Positions 35,927-44,763 of a stretch of 64,000 nucleotides of DNA are shown here, piece after piece (the stretch's first letter is position 1; each line of letters opens with the position of its first letter). The stretch is taken from positions 1 through 64,000 of the forward strand of contig NZ_BCWB01000017.1 of the NCBI RefSeq assembly GCF_001592045.1. Direction: 5' to 3'. The DNA is from Thermobifida fusca NBRC 14071 = JCM 3263 (GTDB taxonomy: Bacteria; Actinomycetota; Actinomycetes; Streptosporangiales; Streptosporangiaceae). The notes beneath the pieces are model-generated. The model worked only from the letters and a program-made list of their open reading frames with translations. It ran no database searches and had not been told where the DNA came from. Both the position numbers and the translations under genes were made by a program.

Positions 35927-37645
35927 CTACTCTTCCTCCGAGGCGGGCTCCAGTTCGGTCAGCATCAGGATGCTGCCGAGCTGGAAGTAGCCGCGCCAGG
36001 TCGAGGGCAGGTAGTTGTTGTCGGACTCGCTGGAGGGCCAGTTGGTCCACACCGAGTTGTTGTACTGCGCCCACAGGCCGTTGTACCAGAGCGGGATGAC
36101 CGGCATCTCCTCGAGCTGGATCTTCTGGATCTTGCCCGCCACCTCGCGGATCTTCTCGGTGTCCTCAACCGGGATGCCGTCGAGTTCACCCACCAGCTCC
36201 CAGGCCTCTTCGTTCTCGTAGCGGCCGAAGTTGACCGTAGTCTGCTGGTCCTGGACCGGGAGGCGGAAGATGTAGTCGTAGTAGGTCCACGGCGTGTTGC
36301 TGATCTGGCGCTCGTTGTTGATCACCAGGTCGAACTCGCCGCTGTTGCGCTGGTCCACCAGGGCGTTGAACTCGGGGAAGTCAGTGGTGACCTTGATACC
36401 GACTTCGCTCGCGCTCTCGCTGATGACCCGGGCGGCCTCCATCCAGTCGGTCCAGCCGCTGGGAACGATGAGGGTCAGATCGATCGGCTCACCGTCAGGG
36501 GTCTCGACGAAGCCGTCGTTGTCGGTGTCCTCGTAGCCGGCTTCCTCAAGGATCTTCTTGGCGACCTTCGGGTCACGCGGGGTGGCGTGCTTCTCGACCA
36601 CCTCGGTGTCGATGTAGTCGTCCCAGACAGGGAGCAGACCGGTGGGGTCGGCCTCGGTGACCAGGCCGCCGTAGACGTTGTTGACGATCTCGTCCATGTC
36701 GATGGAGGCCGAGAGCGCCTTGCGGAACTCAGGGTCGTCCATCGGCTTCTTGGTGGTGTTGGGCACCAGCCACGCGGTGTTGGCCGCGAGCATGTAGGGC
36801 TCTTCAGGGAAGTAGGTCTGGACCTGGTAGCCGCCCTGGACGAGCTGCGCGATACCGGGCAGGAAGTTGTTGTTGATGTCGATGTTGCCCTGGAGCACCT
36901 GGCTCAGCGCGGCCTCGTTGCTGGTGTTGACCACGTCGACGATGTACGTGGGCTTGACCTCGTGGCCGAGCGCCTCAGTGGCCCACCAGTCCTCGTTCTT
37001 CTTCCAGACCTGGCGGTCCTGGTCGTGGGTCTCGTAGAGGTACGGGCCGGTGCCGACGGGGTCCTCGTTGGCGCCGGTGAGGATCTCCTCCTCGGAGCGC
37101 TCCGACCAGATGTGTTCGGGCACAATGGCGTTGAAGTACAGCCAGTTGGCCCACTGCGCGTAGTTGGCCTTGGAGAAGGTGAACTTGACCGTGTAGTCGT
37201 CGACGGCCTCAGCGCTCTCGAGCCACTCCCACAGCGAGTGGTAGGAGGAGCCCTCGTACTTGCCGATCTCGACGGTGAAGACCACGTCGTCGGCGGTGAA
37301 GTCTTCGCCGTCGCTCCACTTGACGCCCTGGCGGAGCTTCAGCTCGTAGGTCTTGTCGTCGACCCACTCGCCGCTCTCCGCAAGCCAGGGGATGTATTCT
37401 CCAGTCTGCGGCTCGTAGAGGAACAGGGTCTCGTAGACCAGACCCACCGTTCCGGTGGCGTAGTTACCCGTGTCGAGCGGGTTCCACGTGCTCGGCGGCC
37501 CCCACTGGGTACCACCGGTGTAGAGGGTCTCCGCACGGGGGTAGTCCCCTGTCGCTCCACCGTCGCCCTCTGTGTCACCCCCGCAGGATGTGGCCAGCAA
37601 GCTGACCAGTGCGAGGGGGATCAGAAACCTGTAGCGGTTTCGCAT
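35927..37645 (-). CDS. Family-5 (OppA/DppA type) substrate-binding lipoprotein, probably for manno-oligosaccharides
   Basis: 572-residue lipoprotein: signal peptide with lipobox (LLATSC), then a large SBP_bac_5 fold with WSDGEDFTADDVVFTVE and the AALSQVLQGNIDIN segment typical of OppA/DppA. In several bacteria such receptors bind oligosaccharides, and the setting here (beta-mannosidase, LacI regulator, mannanase with the same operators) points to mannan fragments. The ATG at 37645 is preceded by GGAGGAGAG about 10 bases upstream and is preferred to 37666. First gene of the importer operon. Confidence 0.87.
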   Translation of the reverse strand: MRNRYRFLIPLALVSLLATSCGGDTEGDGGATGDYPRAETLYTGGTQWGPPSTWNPLDTGNYATGTVGLVYETLFLYEPQTGEYIPWLAESGEWVDDKTYELKLRQGVKWSDGEDFTADDVVFTVEIGKYEGSSYHSLWEWLESAEAVDDYTVKFTFSKANYAQWANWLYFNAIVPEHIWSERSEEEILTGANEDPVGTGPYLYETHDQDRQVWKKNEDWWATEALGHEVKPTYIVDVVNTSNEAALSQVLQGNIDINNNFLPGIAQLVQGGYQVQTYFPEEPYMLAANTAWLVPNTTKKPMDDPEFRKALSASIDMDEIVNNVYGGLVTEADPTGLLPVWDDYIDTEVVEKHATPRDPKVAKKILEEAGYEDTDNDGFVETPDGEPIDLTLIVPSGWTDWMEAARVISESASEVGIKVTTDFPEFNALVDQRNSGEFDLVINNERQISNTPWTYYDYIFRLPVQDQQTTVNFGRYENEEAWELVGELDGIPVEDTEKIREVAGKIQKIQLEEMPVIPLWYNGLWAQYNNSVWTNWPSSESDNNYLPSTWRGYFQLGSILMLTELEPASEEE

Positions 37646-37699
37646 CGTTCTTCTTCTCTCCTCCATCTGTTACCGACGCGTGGCCCGGCAACAGTTGTT

Positions 37700-37713
37700 T
37701 GGGAGCGTTCCCA
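37700..37713. promoter_or_regulatory. CelR-like box in the leader of the mannan importer operon
   Basis: TGGGAGCGTTCCCA, one mismatch from the perfect CelR box and flanked by TT/AA, making an 18-bp near-palindrome at 37698-37715. It lies 55 bp upstream of the start codon, matching the distances at cebE and cel5A. Confidence 0.75.
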
Positions 37714-37829
37714 AACGAAGGCCCCCCGTAGCCTTTCGTCTGGTCACGCGGGTTTTTGCCAGCAGATGCGGCTGTTGCTCTCCCCTCCCGCCCGTTCCGC
37801 CACACAGATCACAGACGGGAGTGAACGAA

Positions 37830-37858
37830 AGAACATCAATAAACCGGTTTAGCGTCAA
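37830..37858 (-). promoter_or_regulatory. Mannan importer promoter
   Basis: Minus-strand TTGACG (37853-37858) followed at 17 bp by a weak -10 (TGTTCT, 37830-37835). The operator at 37840 fills the spacer, the same layout as the beta-mannosidase promoter. The predicted leader is about 180 nt. Confidence 0.6.
37840..37851. promoter_or_regulatory. ManR-type operator 1 of the importer operon
   Basis: Perfect palindrome TAAACCGGTTTA inside the promoter spacer. Confidence 0.85.
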
Positions 37859-37875
37859 GACTGTGTTATGAAAAC

Positions 37876-37887
37876 TAAACCGGTTTA
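37876..37887. promoter_or_regulatory. ManR-type operator 2 of the importer operon
   Basis: Second identical copy TAAACCGGTTTA, 36 bp from the first, suggesting cooperative binding by a dimer pair or tetramer. Confidence 0.85.
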
Positions 37888-37993
37888 CGCGGGACGTGCT
37901 GTTTGCACAGCAAACCCGCCCACCGCACCGTACACACCTGACTGGATTACAACGAACTTACTTCACCTTGGTCAAGCGGAGGTCAAGAAGTGA

Positions 37994-39010
37994 TCAGAAT
38001 GCAGCGGGGCCCGTACTTGCCCGCGGGATGAGCCGGCTCGGCGGAGTCTGCCGGGAACGGGGAGTACGCCCTTCAATCACTTCCATCAGCAAAGACGCGG
38101 CAATTCTCCCGTGCTGGGTGACCTCGCGCCCCACCGCAGTCAGCGCAGGGCGGATGACCTGGCAGATCCGGGAATCGTCCCAGGCCACGATCGACAGCCG
38201 CTCCGGAACAGGGACCCCCATCTCCTGCGCCGCGCCCAACGCCGCCACTGCCATCAAATCGTTGTCAAAAACAAGTGCGCTCGGCGGGTTCTCCGCAGAA
38301 AGCAACTCGCGAGTAATATCCGCGGCGCGGGATTCCACATAGTCCGCGTGAACGATCTCTGCCCGAGTCAACCCCACTTCGCGCGCCACTTTGGCGAATG
38401 CCTGCGACCGAACTTCGGTGTGCACGAACTCCGCCGGACCCGCCACCCGGACAATCCTCCGGTGGCCCAAATCGGCCAAATACCGGATCACTTCCCCCAT
38501 GGCTTCCGCGTCGTCCGTCCACGCGCACGGCAGGCCCTGGGTGTGCTCGGGACCGCCGACCACGACCGCGGGCAGCCCCAGCTCCTTCACAAACGGCAGT
38601 CGAGGGTCGTCACGGCGCAAATCCACCAGCAGCACCCCGTCGACCCGGCGCTCCGCATGCCAGCGCTGGTACGTGGCCGTCTCCACGTCCCGGTCCTCGG
38701 CAGAGCGCATCAACAAAGAGAACGGGCTGCCGTCGAGTTCGAGCTGGATCCCCCCGATCAACTGCATGAAGAACGGCTCGGCGGCCAGCGTCTTGGCCGG
38801 ACGGTCCACCACCATGCCGATCGCCCAGGCCCGACCGTCCGACAGGGAACGCGCCGCACTGCTCGGCGCCCAGCCCAACTGCTCGGCGATGTCCAGGATG
38901 CGGCGCCGCGTGGCGTCCGAGACTCCAGGCCGACCATTCAGCGCGTAGGAGACCGCTCCTTTGGAAACGCCTGCGGCCTTGGCGATATCCACGATCGTCG
39001 GACGCCTCAT
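37994..39010 (-). CDS. LacI-family regulator of the mannan genes (ManR, inferred)
   Basis: 338-residue LacI/GalR repressor: helix-turn-helix PTIVDIAKAAGVSKGAVSYAL, hinge PSSAARSLS, and a sugar-sensor domain. The ATG at 39010 is preceded by GGGGAG and gives the standard LacI start MRRPTIVDIA; the frame to 39064 would add 18 residues reading through the operator. A TGAACCGGTTCA palindrome 24 bp upstream implies autoregulation. It lies upstream of the importer operon on the same strand. Target set is inferred from the shared palindrome. Confidence 0.88.
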   Translation of the reverse strand: MRRPTIVDIAKAAGVSKGAVSYALNGRPGVSDATRRRILDIAEQLGWAPSSAARSLSDGRAWAIGMVVDRPAKTLAAEPFFMQLIGGIQLELDGSPFSLLMRSAEDRDVETATYQRWHAERRVDGVLLVDLRRDDPRLPFVKELGLPAVVVGGPEHTQGLPCAWTDDAEAMGEVIRYLADLGHRRIVRVAGPAEFVHTEVRSQAFAKVAREVGLTRAEIVHADYVESRAADITRELLSAENPPSALVFDNDLMAVAALGAAQEMGVPVPERLSIVAWDDSRICQVIRPALTAVGREVTQHGRIAASLLMEVIEGRTPRSRQTPPSRLIPRASTGPAAF

Positions 39011-39033
39011 CCTGTCTCCCCGCGCTGGCTCAA

Positions 39034-39045
39034 TGAACCGGTTCA
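39034..39045. promoter_or_regulatory. ManR-type operator of manR
   Basis: Perfect palindrome TGAACCGGTTCA just upstream of the regulator's start codon. Confidence 0.8.
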
Positions 39046-39321
39046 CTAAAGGTGAGGTTAGCAACGGCCCTAGGTCTCTACCGTCACCGGAGGAGTGTTC
39101 CCCCGCGTCCGGGACCTCCTGCCGTCCCCATGCCTCTGGCCAGGCAGGAGCAGCCGCCCCTGGTGTTCAGAAACGTTCCGGTAGCACAGGTGCGGCACAT
39201 TTTCCACCATTGCCCCTGTCCTGTTCCGTTTCCCCGAAGCAGAGGCGTACCCTGGACGCTTGTGTCTACCCTGTTCTCCACGCTTGCGCGGCGACCACTC
39301 CACCGCCGTAAAGGGGTGCCC
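39046..39321. other. Intergenic region between manR and the VOC gene
   Basis: With the manR operator this divergent gap is about 310 bp and holds no gene. A possible plus-strand promoter lies near 39228-39255, ahead of the VOC gene. Confidence 0.35.
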
Positions 39322-39723
39322 GTGTCGAGTCTGGCGGGAATCGCGCACATCACCCTGTCCGTGCGCAACCGCGACACCAGCGTCGAGTTCTACCGCGACG
39401 TCCTCGGATTCCACGAATACAAGACCGAGGACGGCCCGCACTGGCGACGCACCTTCTGCCGCCACCCCAACGGCCTGGTGCTCTGCCTCACCCAGCACAC
39501 CGACCACTTCAACGCCCGTTTCGACCCCCGGCACGCCGGGATGGACCACCTCGCCTTCGCCGTCTCCTCCCCCGACGACCTCGAAGAGTGGGAGAAGCGG
39601 CTGGACGCGCTCGAAGTGGAGCACACCCCGATCCTCCACGGCGACCACGGGCCGCTGCTGATGTTCGAAGACCCCGACGGCATCCAGTTGGAGCTGTGCT
39701 GCCCGGACCCGCCCGCGGGCTAA
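39322..39723 (+). CDS. VOC/glyoxalase-family protein
   Basis: 133-residue single-module protein of the vicinal oxygen chelate superfamily: IAHITLSVRNRDTSVEFYRDVLGF at the start and MFEDPDGIQLELCC at the end, with metal-ligand candidates His and Glu at the expected places and HAGMDHLAFAV between. Substrate unknown: glyoxalase, dioxygenase or antibiotic-resistance-like roles all occur. The GTG at 39322 sits 5 bp after AAGGGG. Confidence 0.8.
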   Translation: MSSLAGIAHITLSVRNRDTSVEFYRDVLGFHEYKTEDGPHWRRTFCRHPNGLVLCLTQHTDHFNARFDPRHAGMDHLAFAVSSPDDLEEWEKRLDALEVEHTPILHGDHGPLLMFEDPDGIQLELCCPDPPAG

Positions 39724-39735
39724 CCCGCAGGCGGC

Positions 39736-40506
39736 TCAGTTCAACGGGACGAGCTGCAGGCGGATATCCCGCTCCCGCATCTGCTGCACCGCGTTGGCGG
39801 GCAGGCGGTCGTCCGTGATGATGAGGTCGAACTCTTCCAGCCGGGCGACCGTGAACGTACCGAACTTGCCGTACTTGGTGCTGTCCACCGTCAGCACACT
39901 CTTGGACGCCACCCGCAGCAGCTCCTGCTTGGCCACCACCTTGGCCTCCGACGGCGTCGTGGAACCGCGTTCCACATCCCACGAGCTGCTCGCGATGAAC
40001 GCGATATCCACGTTGACCCGGCGGAGGAACTCGGCGGTGAACTGGCCGACCGAGGAATGGTCCGCGTGCGACACCACACCCCCGGTGTGGATCAGTTCAA
40101 TATTGGGGTACTCCATCAGGTGGCCGACCACGTTGAAGTCGTTGGTCACCACGGTCAGCCCTGCCTTGTCGGTCAGCAGCGGCACCATCTGGAGCGTGGT
40201 CGTCCCCGCATCCAAGAAGATCGTGAAATTCTCCCGGACGAGCTCGGCGGCGGCTCGGGCGATGGCGCGTTTGGCCGGGACCTCGAGCTGGGCCTTGGCC
40301 AGATAGGAGGGTTCGCTCTTCAGACGTGCGGCCAGGCGGACGCCCCCGGTCACGGAGAGGACCTTGCCCTCGTTCTCCAGCGCCTGGATATCCCTGCGCA
40401 CCGTCATGTGGGAGACGGACAGCATCGACGTGAGCTCACTGATGCTGAGGACGTTGCGTTCCTGCAGCAGTTTGAGGATGTGTTCGCGACGCTGATCGGG
40501 GATCAT
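39736..40506 (-). CDS. DeoR/GlpR-family transcriptional regulator
   Basis: 256 residues: N-terminal DeoR helix-turn-helix (MIPDQRREHILKLLQERN, then SISELTSMLSVSHMTVRRDI) and the sugar-phosphate-sensing domain with LDAGTTTLQ and TNDFNV. The ATG at 40506 has GAGG seven bases upstream. Likely controls a sugar catabolic gene elsewhere, since its only neighbour (VOC) is convergent. Confidence 0.87.
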   Translation of the reverse strand: MIPDQRREHILKLLQERNVLSISELTSMLSVSHMTVRRDIQALENEGKVLSVTGGVRLAARLKSEPSYLAKAQLEVPAKRAIARAAAELVRENFTIFLDAGTTTLQMVPLLTDKAGLTVVTNDFNVVGHLMEYPNIELIHTGGVVSHADHSSVGQFTAEFLRRVNVDIAFIASSSWDVERGSTTPSEAKVVAKQELLRVASKSVLTVDSTKYGKFGTFTVARLEEFDLIITDDRLPANAVQQMRERDIRLQLVPLN

Positions 40507-40903
40507 CTTCTGGCCTCGTTCGATTCTGTTCGGTGCGGGGGTGCACTGTGGGACGCGCATATCTTTCTTAGCAGTTCTCTCTTCCGGCAACGCCCCTCCC
40601 TCCCGCCCAGTTCCCCCGGCCACACCGGAGGCGTCCGCTGAGGAAGGGGCAGGAAAGCAGGACATTGGGTCGGGAGTGAAAAGCCTCCCCGGGGGATATC
40701 CCACCGATTCGCCGGTCGCTCCCGGGCGGAAGGGGTGAGGAGGAACACCCTTGCTCCGGGGGAGAGGAAAACTCACGTCTTCCTCACACGGGCGGCGCTA
40801 TCCTCTCCTCAGTTTGCACCCGAACTCCCCTCCCCACAGGAGGTTCCCCCGCACAACACTGGCCCACGCAGCCCGCTCCTGCGCCGGGCCCGGGTGAGCG
40901 ATC
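40507..40903. other. Intergenic region between DeoR and TetR genes
   Basis: About 400 bp of divergent non-coding DNA. No repeat, RNA or gene is recognised, and frames here are short and lack ribosome-binding sites. Confidence 0.4.
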
Positions 40904-41521
40904 ATGACGACCACTGATCTCGCCGCACCGGACGCACCGTTCGTTCTCCACGTCCTCGACACCGCCGTCCAGCTCTTCTCCCGCCACGGCACTACCGGGG
41001 TCAGCTTGGACGCCGTCGCCGCCGCAGCCGGCGTCGACCCGGACGACCTCCGCCGGGTCTTCCCCACGCGGCTCGACCTGGTCTACCGGCTCGTCGTGGA
41101 CCGGGTCCGCCTGCTCACCGCAGCCGAGCCCGCCAACACGGCCCCCGCATCCCCGGTAGAGCAGATGCGCCGCCTCGTCCGCCGCCACATCGAGCACAGT
41201 TGCCGCTACCGGGTCGAACTGACCCTGCGCAGGTCCCTGCTGCGCACCCTGCGGGCGATCTCCCCGCCCCGCTACCGGGAGCTCTCCCTGCTACTGCGTG
41301 CCTACCACGACCGGATCGCCCGCATCATCGACCAGGGCCGGACCGACGGCGTGTTCACCCCTGCAGACGGCTCCGGGGAGCCCGTGACCGCGACAACCGT
41401 CCTCGACACCCTGGACTCCACCCTGAACTGGTACGACCCCTCCAGCATGACCCCCCAGCAGCTCGGGGACGTCTACGAGGACCTCGTCCTCCACCACCTG
41501 CTGGGCGTCGCCCGCCGCTGA
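40904..41521 (+). CDS. TetR-family transcriptional regulator
   Basis: 205 residues. N-terminal helix-turn-helix resembles TetR (VLDTAVQLFSRHGTTGVSLDAVAAAAGVDPDDLRRVF...LVYRLV), followed by an all-helical ligand domain with RLVRRHIEHSCRY. Ligand and target unknown. Convergent with the PIG-L gene, 30 bp apart. Confidence 0.85.
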   Translation: MTTTDLAAPDAPFVLHVLDTAVQLFSRHGTTGVSLDAVAAAAGVDPDDLRRVFPTRLDLVYRLVVDRVRLLTAAEPANTAPASPVEQMRRLVRRHIEHSCRYRVELTLRRSLLRTLRAISPPRYRELSLLLRAYHDRIARIIDQGRTDGVFTPADGSGEPVTATTVLDTLDSTLNWYDPSSMTPQQLGDVYEDLVLHHLLGVARR

Positions 41522-41551
41522 ACCGGACTGCCGCCCGCGCCGCACCGCGGG

Positions 41552-42301
41552 CTACCGGAAGACCAGCTCGGCATCCCGGATGAAGTGCGCCACCTTCTCC
41601 GTGGTCAGGGTCATCCCGTCAGCTGCGACCCGGCTCGTGCCGCCCCACACGTTCAGGCAGGCAATCGCGTCGACTTTGAGCTGCCGGATCTCCTCGGACA
41701 AGACGATGCGGTTCATCCGCTCCCACGGCACCCGGGGATCTTCGGGGTGCGCCCAATGCCACAACCAGACCGGGCAGCCCAGGACCGGGATGTCCAAGGC
41801 AGCGGCGGCCTGCCGGGCGGCCCGGGCCACCGGCTCGGTGGCGGGATTCCGGTCCCCCTCCCACGGGGCCAGGCACAGGTCGAAGCCCGCACACAGCCGG
41901 GTCAGCGTCTCCGCCTGCGGTTCGCCCCCTCCACCGCCGTGACCGTCGGAGTCCCGCAACTGGACGATCTCGACCCCGTCAGCGCCCAGCATCTGCAAGG
42001 CATGCCGCACCTCGCCCCACCACTCCCACGGGGTGCCGCGTTTTCCCGAGTCTGCCACGTCCCCCGTGCTGGCAGAGACCATCCGGACGCGGGCCCCGGA
42101 AGCAGCCAGCATGGAAATCGTCCCCCCGACCGACAGGACCGCATCCCCGGGGTGCGCGGCGATGACGACCGCGCTCGTGATCCCCGCCAGGTGCACCGCG
42201 GGAAACTCCCGCAGGGCGGGCCATCCCCGCCAGGACGCCTCAGAGGTTCCCGGCCGGTCCATGGAATGTCGGCGGCGTTCCGCCCACCGTGCGGCGCGCA
42301 T
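41552..42301 (-). CDS. PIG-L family deacetylase-like protein with altered active site
   Basis: 249 residues with the PIG-L/LmbE fold ([17 protein letters not shown], then [10 protein letters not shown] and later [11 protein letters not shown]). The canonical AHPDDE motif reads AHPGDA: the zinc-ligand His and second Asp remain, but the catalytic Asp is Gly and the Glu is Ala. It may therefore have lost N-acetylglucosamine deacetylase activity. The ATG at 42301 is preceded by GAGGAGG, 5 bp away. Divergent from the P-loop kinase gene. Confidence 0.78.
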   Translation of the reverse strand: MRAARWAERRRHSMDRPGTSEASWRGWPALREFPAVHLAGITSAVVIAAHPGDAVLSVGGTISMLAASGARVRMVSASTGDVADSGKRGTPWEWWGEVRHALQMLGADGVEIVQLRDSDGHGGGGGEPQAETLTRLCAGFDLCLAPWEGDRNPATEPVARAARQAAAALDIPVLGCPVWLWHWAHPEDPRVPWERMNRIVLSEEIRQLKVDAIACLNVWGGTSRVAADGMTLTTEKVAHFIRDAELVFR

Positions 42302-42415
42302 ATGTGCCTCCTCTTCAGCGGCGGTCCCGTGTGGGGTGGACACTTTCCCAGAACCCCGCGCCGCATGCGCGGGACCCGCGGGGAAGGACGGCCTGCGGCA
42401 CGCCACACTGGACGG

Positions 42416-43036
42416 GTGAGCCGATCACCGTCCCTGCAGTGCCCGGCCCCCGTGTGGGTCGTGGCGGGAGCCCCTGGCGCAGGAAAGTCCACCGTGGCGG
42501 ACCTGCTGCTGCGCCACCTCTTCCCGGTCCCCGCCCTGCTCGCCAAAGACACGCTGTACAGCGGCTGTGTGGCCGCGCTGCTCAGCGCGCACGGCCGCCC
42601 CCACGGGGAGCGCGAAGGCCCCTGGTACGACGCGCACATCAAACCGCACGAGTACGGGGGGATGACCGCGGCGGCGCGGCAGATCCGCGCCGCGGGCTGC
42701 CCCGTCCTGTTGGACGCCCCGTTCACCCAGCAGATCCGCGACCTGTCCCGGTGGCGCGCCTGGGTAGCGGAACTGGGCGGAGTACCCGTGCACGTGGTGT
42801 GGGTGCGCAGCGACGCGGAGACCCTGCGCGAACGCCTCATCGCCCGCGGCCGGGCCCAGGATGCGGGAAAGCTCGCGGACTTCGCCGCGTTCACCGCACG
42901 GGTCCGCCCCACCGAGCCGCCCGCAGCGCCTCACGTGGCCGTCGACAACCGCCGGGGCGCCCCCGCGCTCGACCGGCAGGTGCAGGCCCTCGTCCACGAG
43001 CGCTGGCCAGAGTTCGCCCGGGACAAAGGCCCATAG
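42416..43036 (+). CDS. P-loop AAA-type kinase-like protein
   Basis: 206 residues with Walker [10 protein letters not shown] near the N-terminus and a nucleoside-kinase/zeta-toxin-like pattern ([43 protein letters not shown]). It would phosphorylate a small molecule. GTG start with a weak GGAC site. Substrate unknown; 35 bp upstream of the GNAT gene. Confidence 0.75.
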   Translation: MSRSPSLQCPAPVWVVAGAPGAGKSTVADLLLRHLFPVPALLAKDTLYSGCVAALLSAHGRPHGEREGPWYDAHIKPHEYGGMTAAARQIRAAGCPVLLDAPFTQQIRDLSRWRAWVAELGGVPVHVVWVRSDAETLRERLIARGRAQDAGKLADFAAFTARVRPTEPPAAPHVAVDNRRGAPALDRQVQALVHERWPEFARDKGP

Positions 43037-43071
43037 CCCTGTCAAATCTGAGAAAACCTTATGTGACAGGT

Positions 43072-43632
43072 ATGGACCAATCGGGTATATCGCTGCCTAT
43101 GAGTTCCATGACACCACCCCTGCGCACTGAGCGTCTCCTGATCAGAGACTGGAGCCTCGACGATGTCGAGGCCGCCTACAAGATCTACGGCTCCTCTGAA
43201 GTAGCGCGGTGGATCAGCACGGGAGCGGTCGACGACGTCTCCGCGATGCGCTCGGTCCTGGAAGCATGGGTCGAGGCGCAGCCGAACCTGGTACCTCCGG
43301 CTGGGCGGTGGGCGGTGGTACGCACAGAAGACGGGGAGGTCATCGGGGGCCTCTCCTTGCGGCTGATGCCCCCGTTCGAGGAAGACTTCGAGCTCAACTG
43401 GCAGTTGCGCCCCGACGTGTGGGGGCAGGGCTACGCCACGGAGGCGAGCCGAGCCCTGATCCGGTGGGCGTTCAAGCAAGGACTGGAAGAAGTGTTTGCG
43501 GTCGCCCGGGCGGAGAACAAGCGCGCCATCGCCACGGCACGCCGTATCGGTATGGAGTGGGTCGGCGAAACCGACAAGTACTACGACGGACGCCGGCTCC
43601 AGGTGTTCCGCTGCCGCCCGTCCGACCTGTAG
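43072..43632 (+). CDS. GNAT-family N-acetyltransferase
   Basis: 186 residues of RimJ/RimL type: LRTERLLIRDWSLDDVEAAY at the start and the acetyl-CoA loop WGQGYATEASRALIRWAF, then ENKRAIATARRIGM. Acetylates an unknown amine, perhaps a ribosomal or other N-terminus. No strong ribosome-binding site precedes 43072, and an internal ATG at 43099 is an alternative start. Probably co-transcribed with the kinase gene. Confidence 0.83.
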   Translation: MDQSGISLPMSSMTPPLRTERLLIRDWSLDDVEAAYKIYGSSEVARWISTGAVDDVSAMRSVLEAWVEAQPNLVPPAGRWAVVRTEDGEVIGGLSLRLMPPFEEDFELNWQLRPDVWGQGYATEASRALIRWAFKQGLEEVFAVARAENKRAIATARRIGMEWVGETDKYYDGRRLQVFRCRPSDL

Positions 43633-43878
43633 CCCGCGGCAACCGTGCGGCGGGGTGTGGTCTGCAGGCCGCTTGACCAGCAAGTGGACACGCGTCGATG
43701 AGATCCCCGAAGCCACCGTGTCAGTTCGGCGGACGGTGGGACGTTTTCCGGAGGTACTGAGCGCACAGGAGCACGGTCCGTCGTTGTCCGGAGTACCGCC
43801 GTCCGCCACGGCACTCTTCCCCCGGCCGGGTGCGGCGGCAGTGGGGTGGGCATGGTCTCGGTCCCTGGCCTTCGCCGG

Positions 43879-44511
43879 TTATTCGCTGAATCCGGCCTCG
43901 GACCACAGCGGTTGCGGGGCGCAGTGCTGCGGTGCCGGACGCGCGGGGGTGCGCCGCAGCGGACGGCGGAGCCGCTGGCACAGTTCGACCAGGGTGGCGG
44001 CCCCGTGGTGCCGGAGTGCGGCGAGCACGACGTGGGCGGCGGCTTCCGCGTCGGCGTCCGCGGTGTGGTGGCGGCGCAGGTCGTAGCCGATCGTGCGGCA
44101 GACCGTGGGCAGCCGGTGGTTCCGCAGGGCGGGCCACGTCCGCCGGGCGATGTCCAAGGAGCACGCGTAGTGGAGCGAGGGCTCGGGGAGGCCGGCGTGC
44201 GCGCAGGCAGCGCGGATCACGCCCATGTCGAACACTGCGTTGTGCGCGACGAACGGGCTGCCCGCGGCGAATTCCAGGATGGTCGTGTGGACCTGCGGCC
44301 AAGCGGGGGCGTCGGCGACGTGCTCGGGGGTGATCCCGTGGACCGCGATGTTGTCCTGCTCGAAGTGGTCGACGGGGGCCGGGGGACGGACCAGGGTGGT
44401 GTAGCGGTCGACGATCCGCCCGTCGGTGACTCGCACGAGTCCCACCGCGCACACGCTGCCCTGGTTGCGGTTGGCGGTCTCGAAGTCGATAGCGGTCCAG
44501 GTGTCGTGCAT
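43879..44511 (-). CDS. DnaQ-like DEDDh 3'-5' exonuclease
   Basis: 210-residue exonuclease related to DNA polymerase III epsilon. Exo I reads TAIDFETAN, exo II region FVAHNAVFDMGV, exo III HTADADAEAAAHV with the DEDDh His. The ATG at 44511 is backed by GGGAGGA nine bases upstream. A stand-alone proofreading or repair/RNA-processing nuclease; the precise substrate is not evident. Confidence 0.85.
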   Translation of the reverse strand: MHDTWTAIDFETANRNQGSVCAVGLVRVTDGRIVDRYTTLVRPPAPVDHFEQDNIAVHGITPEHVADAPAWPQVHTTILEFAAGSPFVAHNAVFDMGVIRAACAHAGLPEPSLHYACSLDIARRTWPALRNHRLPTVCRTIGYDLRRHHTADADAEAAAHVVLAALRHHGAATLVELCQRLRRPLRRTPARPAPQHCAPQPLWSEAGFSE

Positions 44512-44629
44512 CGCCGGTCGTCCTCCCTTGGGCCGCACTGGCCAGGCGTCGGGGTTCCTCCCATGCTCCCGGAACTTCACCTCATCCAGCACCCCTCCTT
44601 CTTTGAGTGACCTAGATCACTTATTGCTC

Positions 44630-44658
44630 TTGACTTTGTGCTACGGTCTCACTACATA
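44630..44658 (+). promoter_or_regulatory. cel5A promoter
   Basis: TTGACT (44630-44635) and TACATA (44653-44658) with 17-bp spacing in an AT-rich pocket upstream of cel5A. Predicted transcription starts near 44665, so the CelR box lies in the leader. Confidence 0.75.
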
Positions 44659-44714
44659 ACGAGAACGGCGCATTCCTCCTTCCCCGATTCTGTCGCGGAA
44701 TGCGCATCCCTATA

Positions 44715-44728
44715 TGGGAGCGCTCCCA
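44715..44728. promoter_or_regulatory. CelR operator of cel5A
   Basis: Perfect TGGGAGCGCTCCCA palindrome (flanked by TA/TA), 36 bp upstream of the start codon. Confidence 0.95.
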
Positions 44729-44763
44729 TAGCGCTCTTCCTCCCCTCTCCCCTTGGAGGAACC

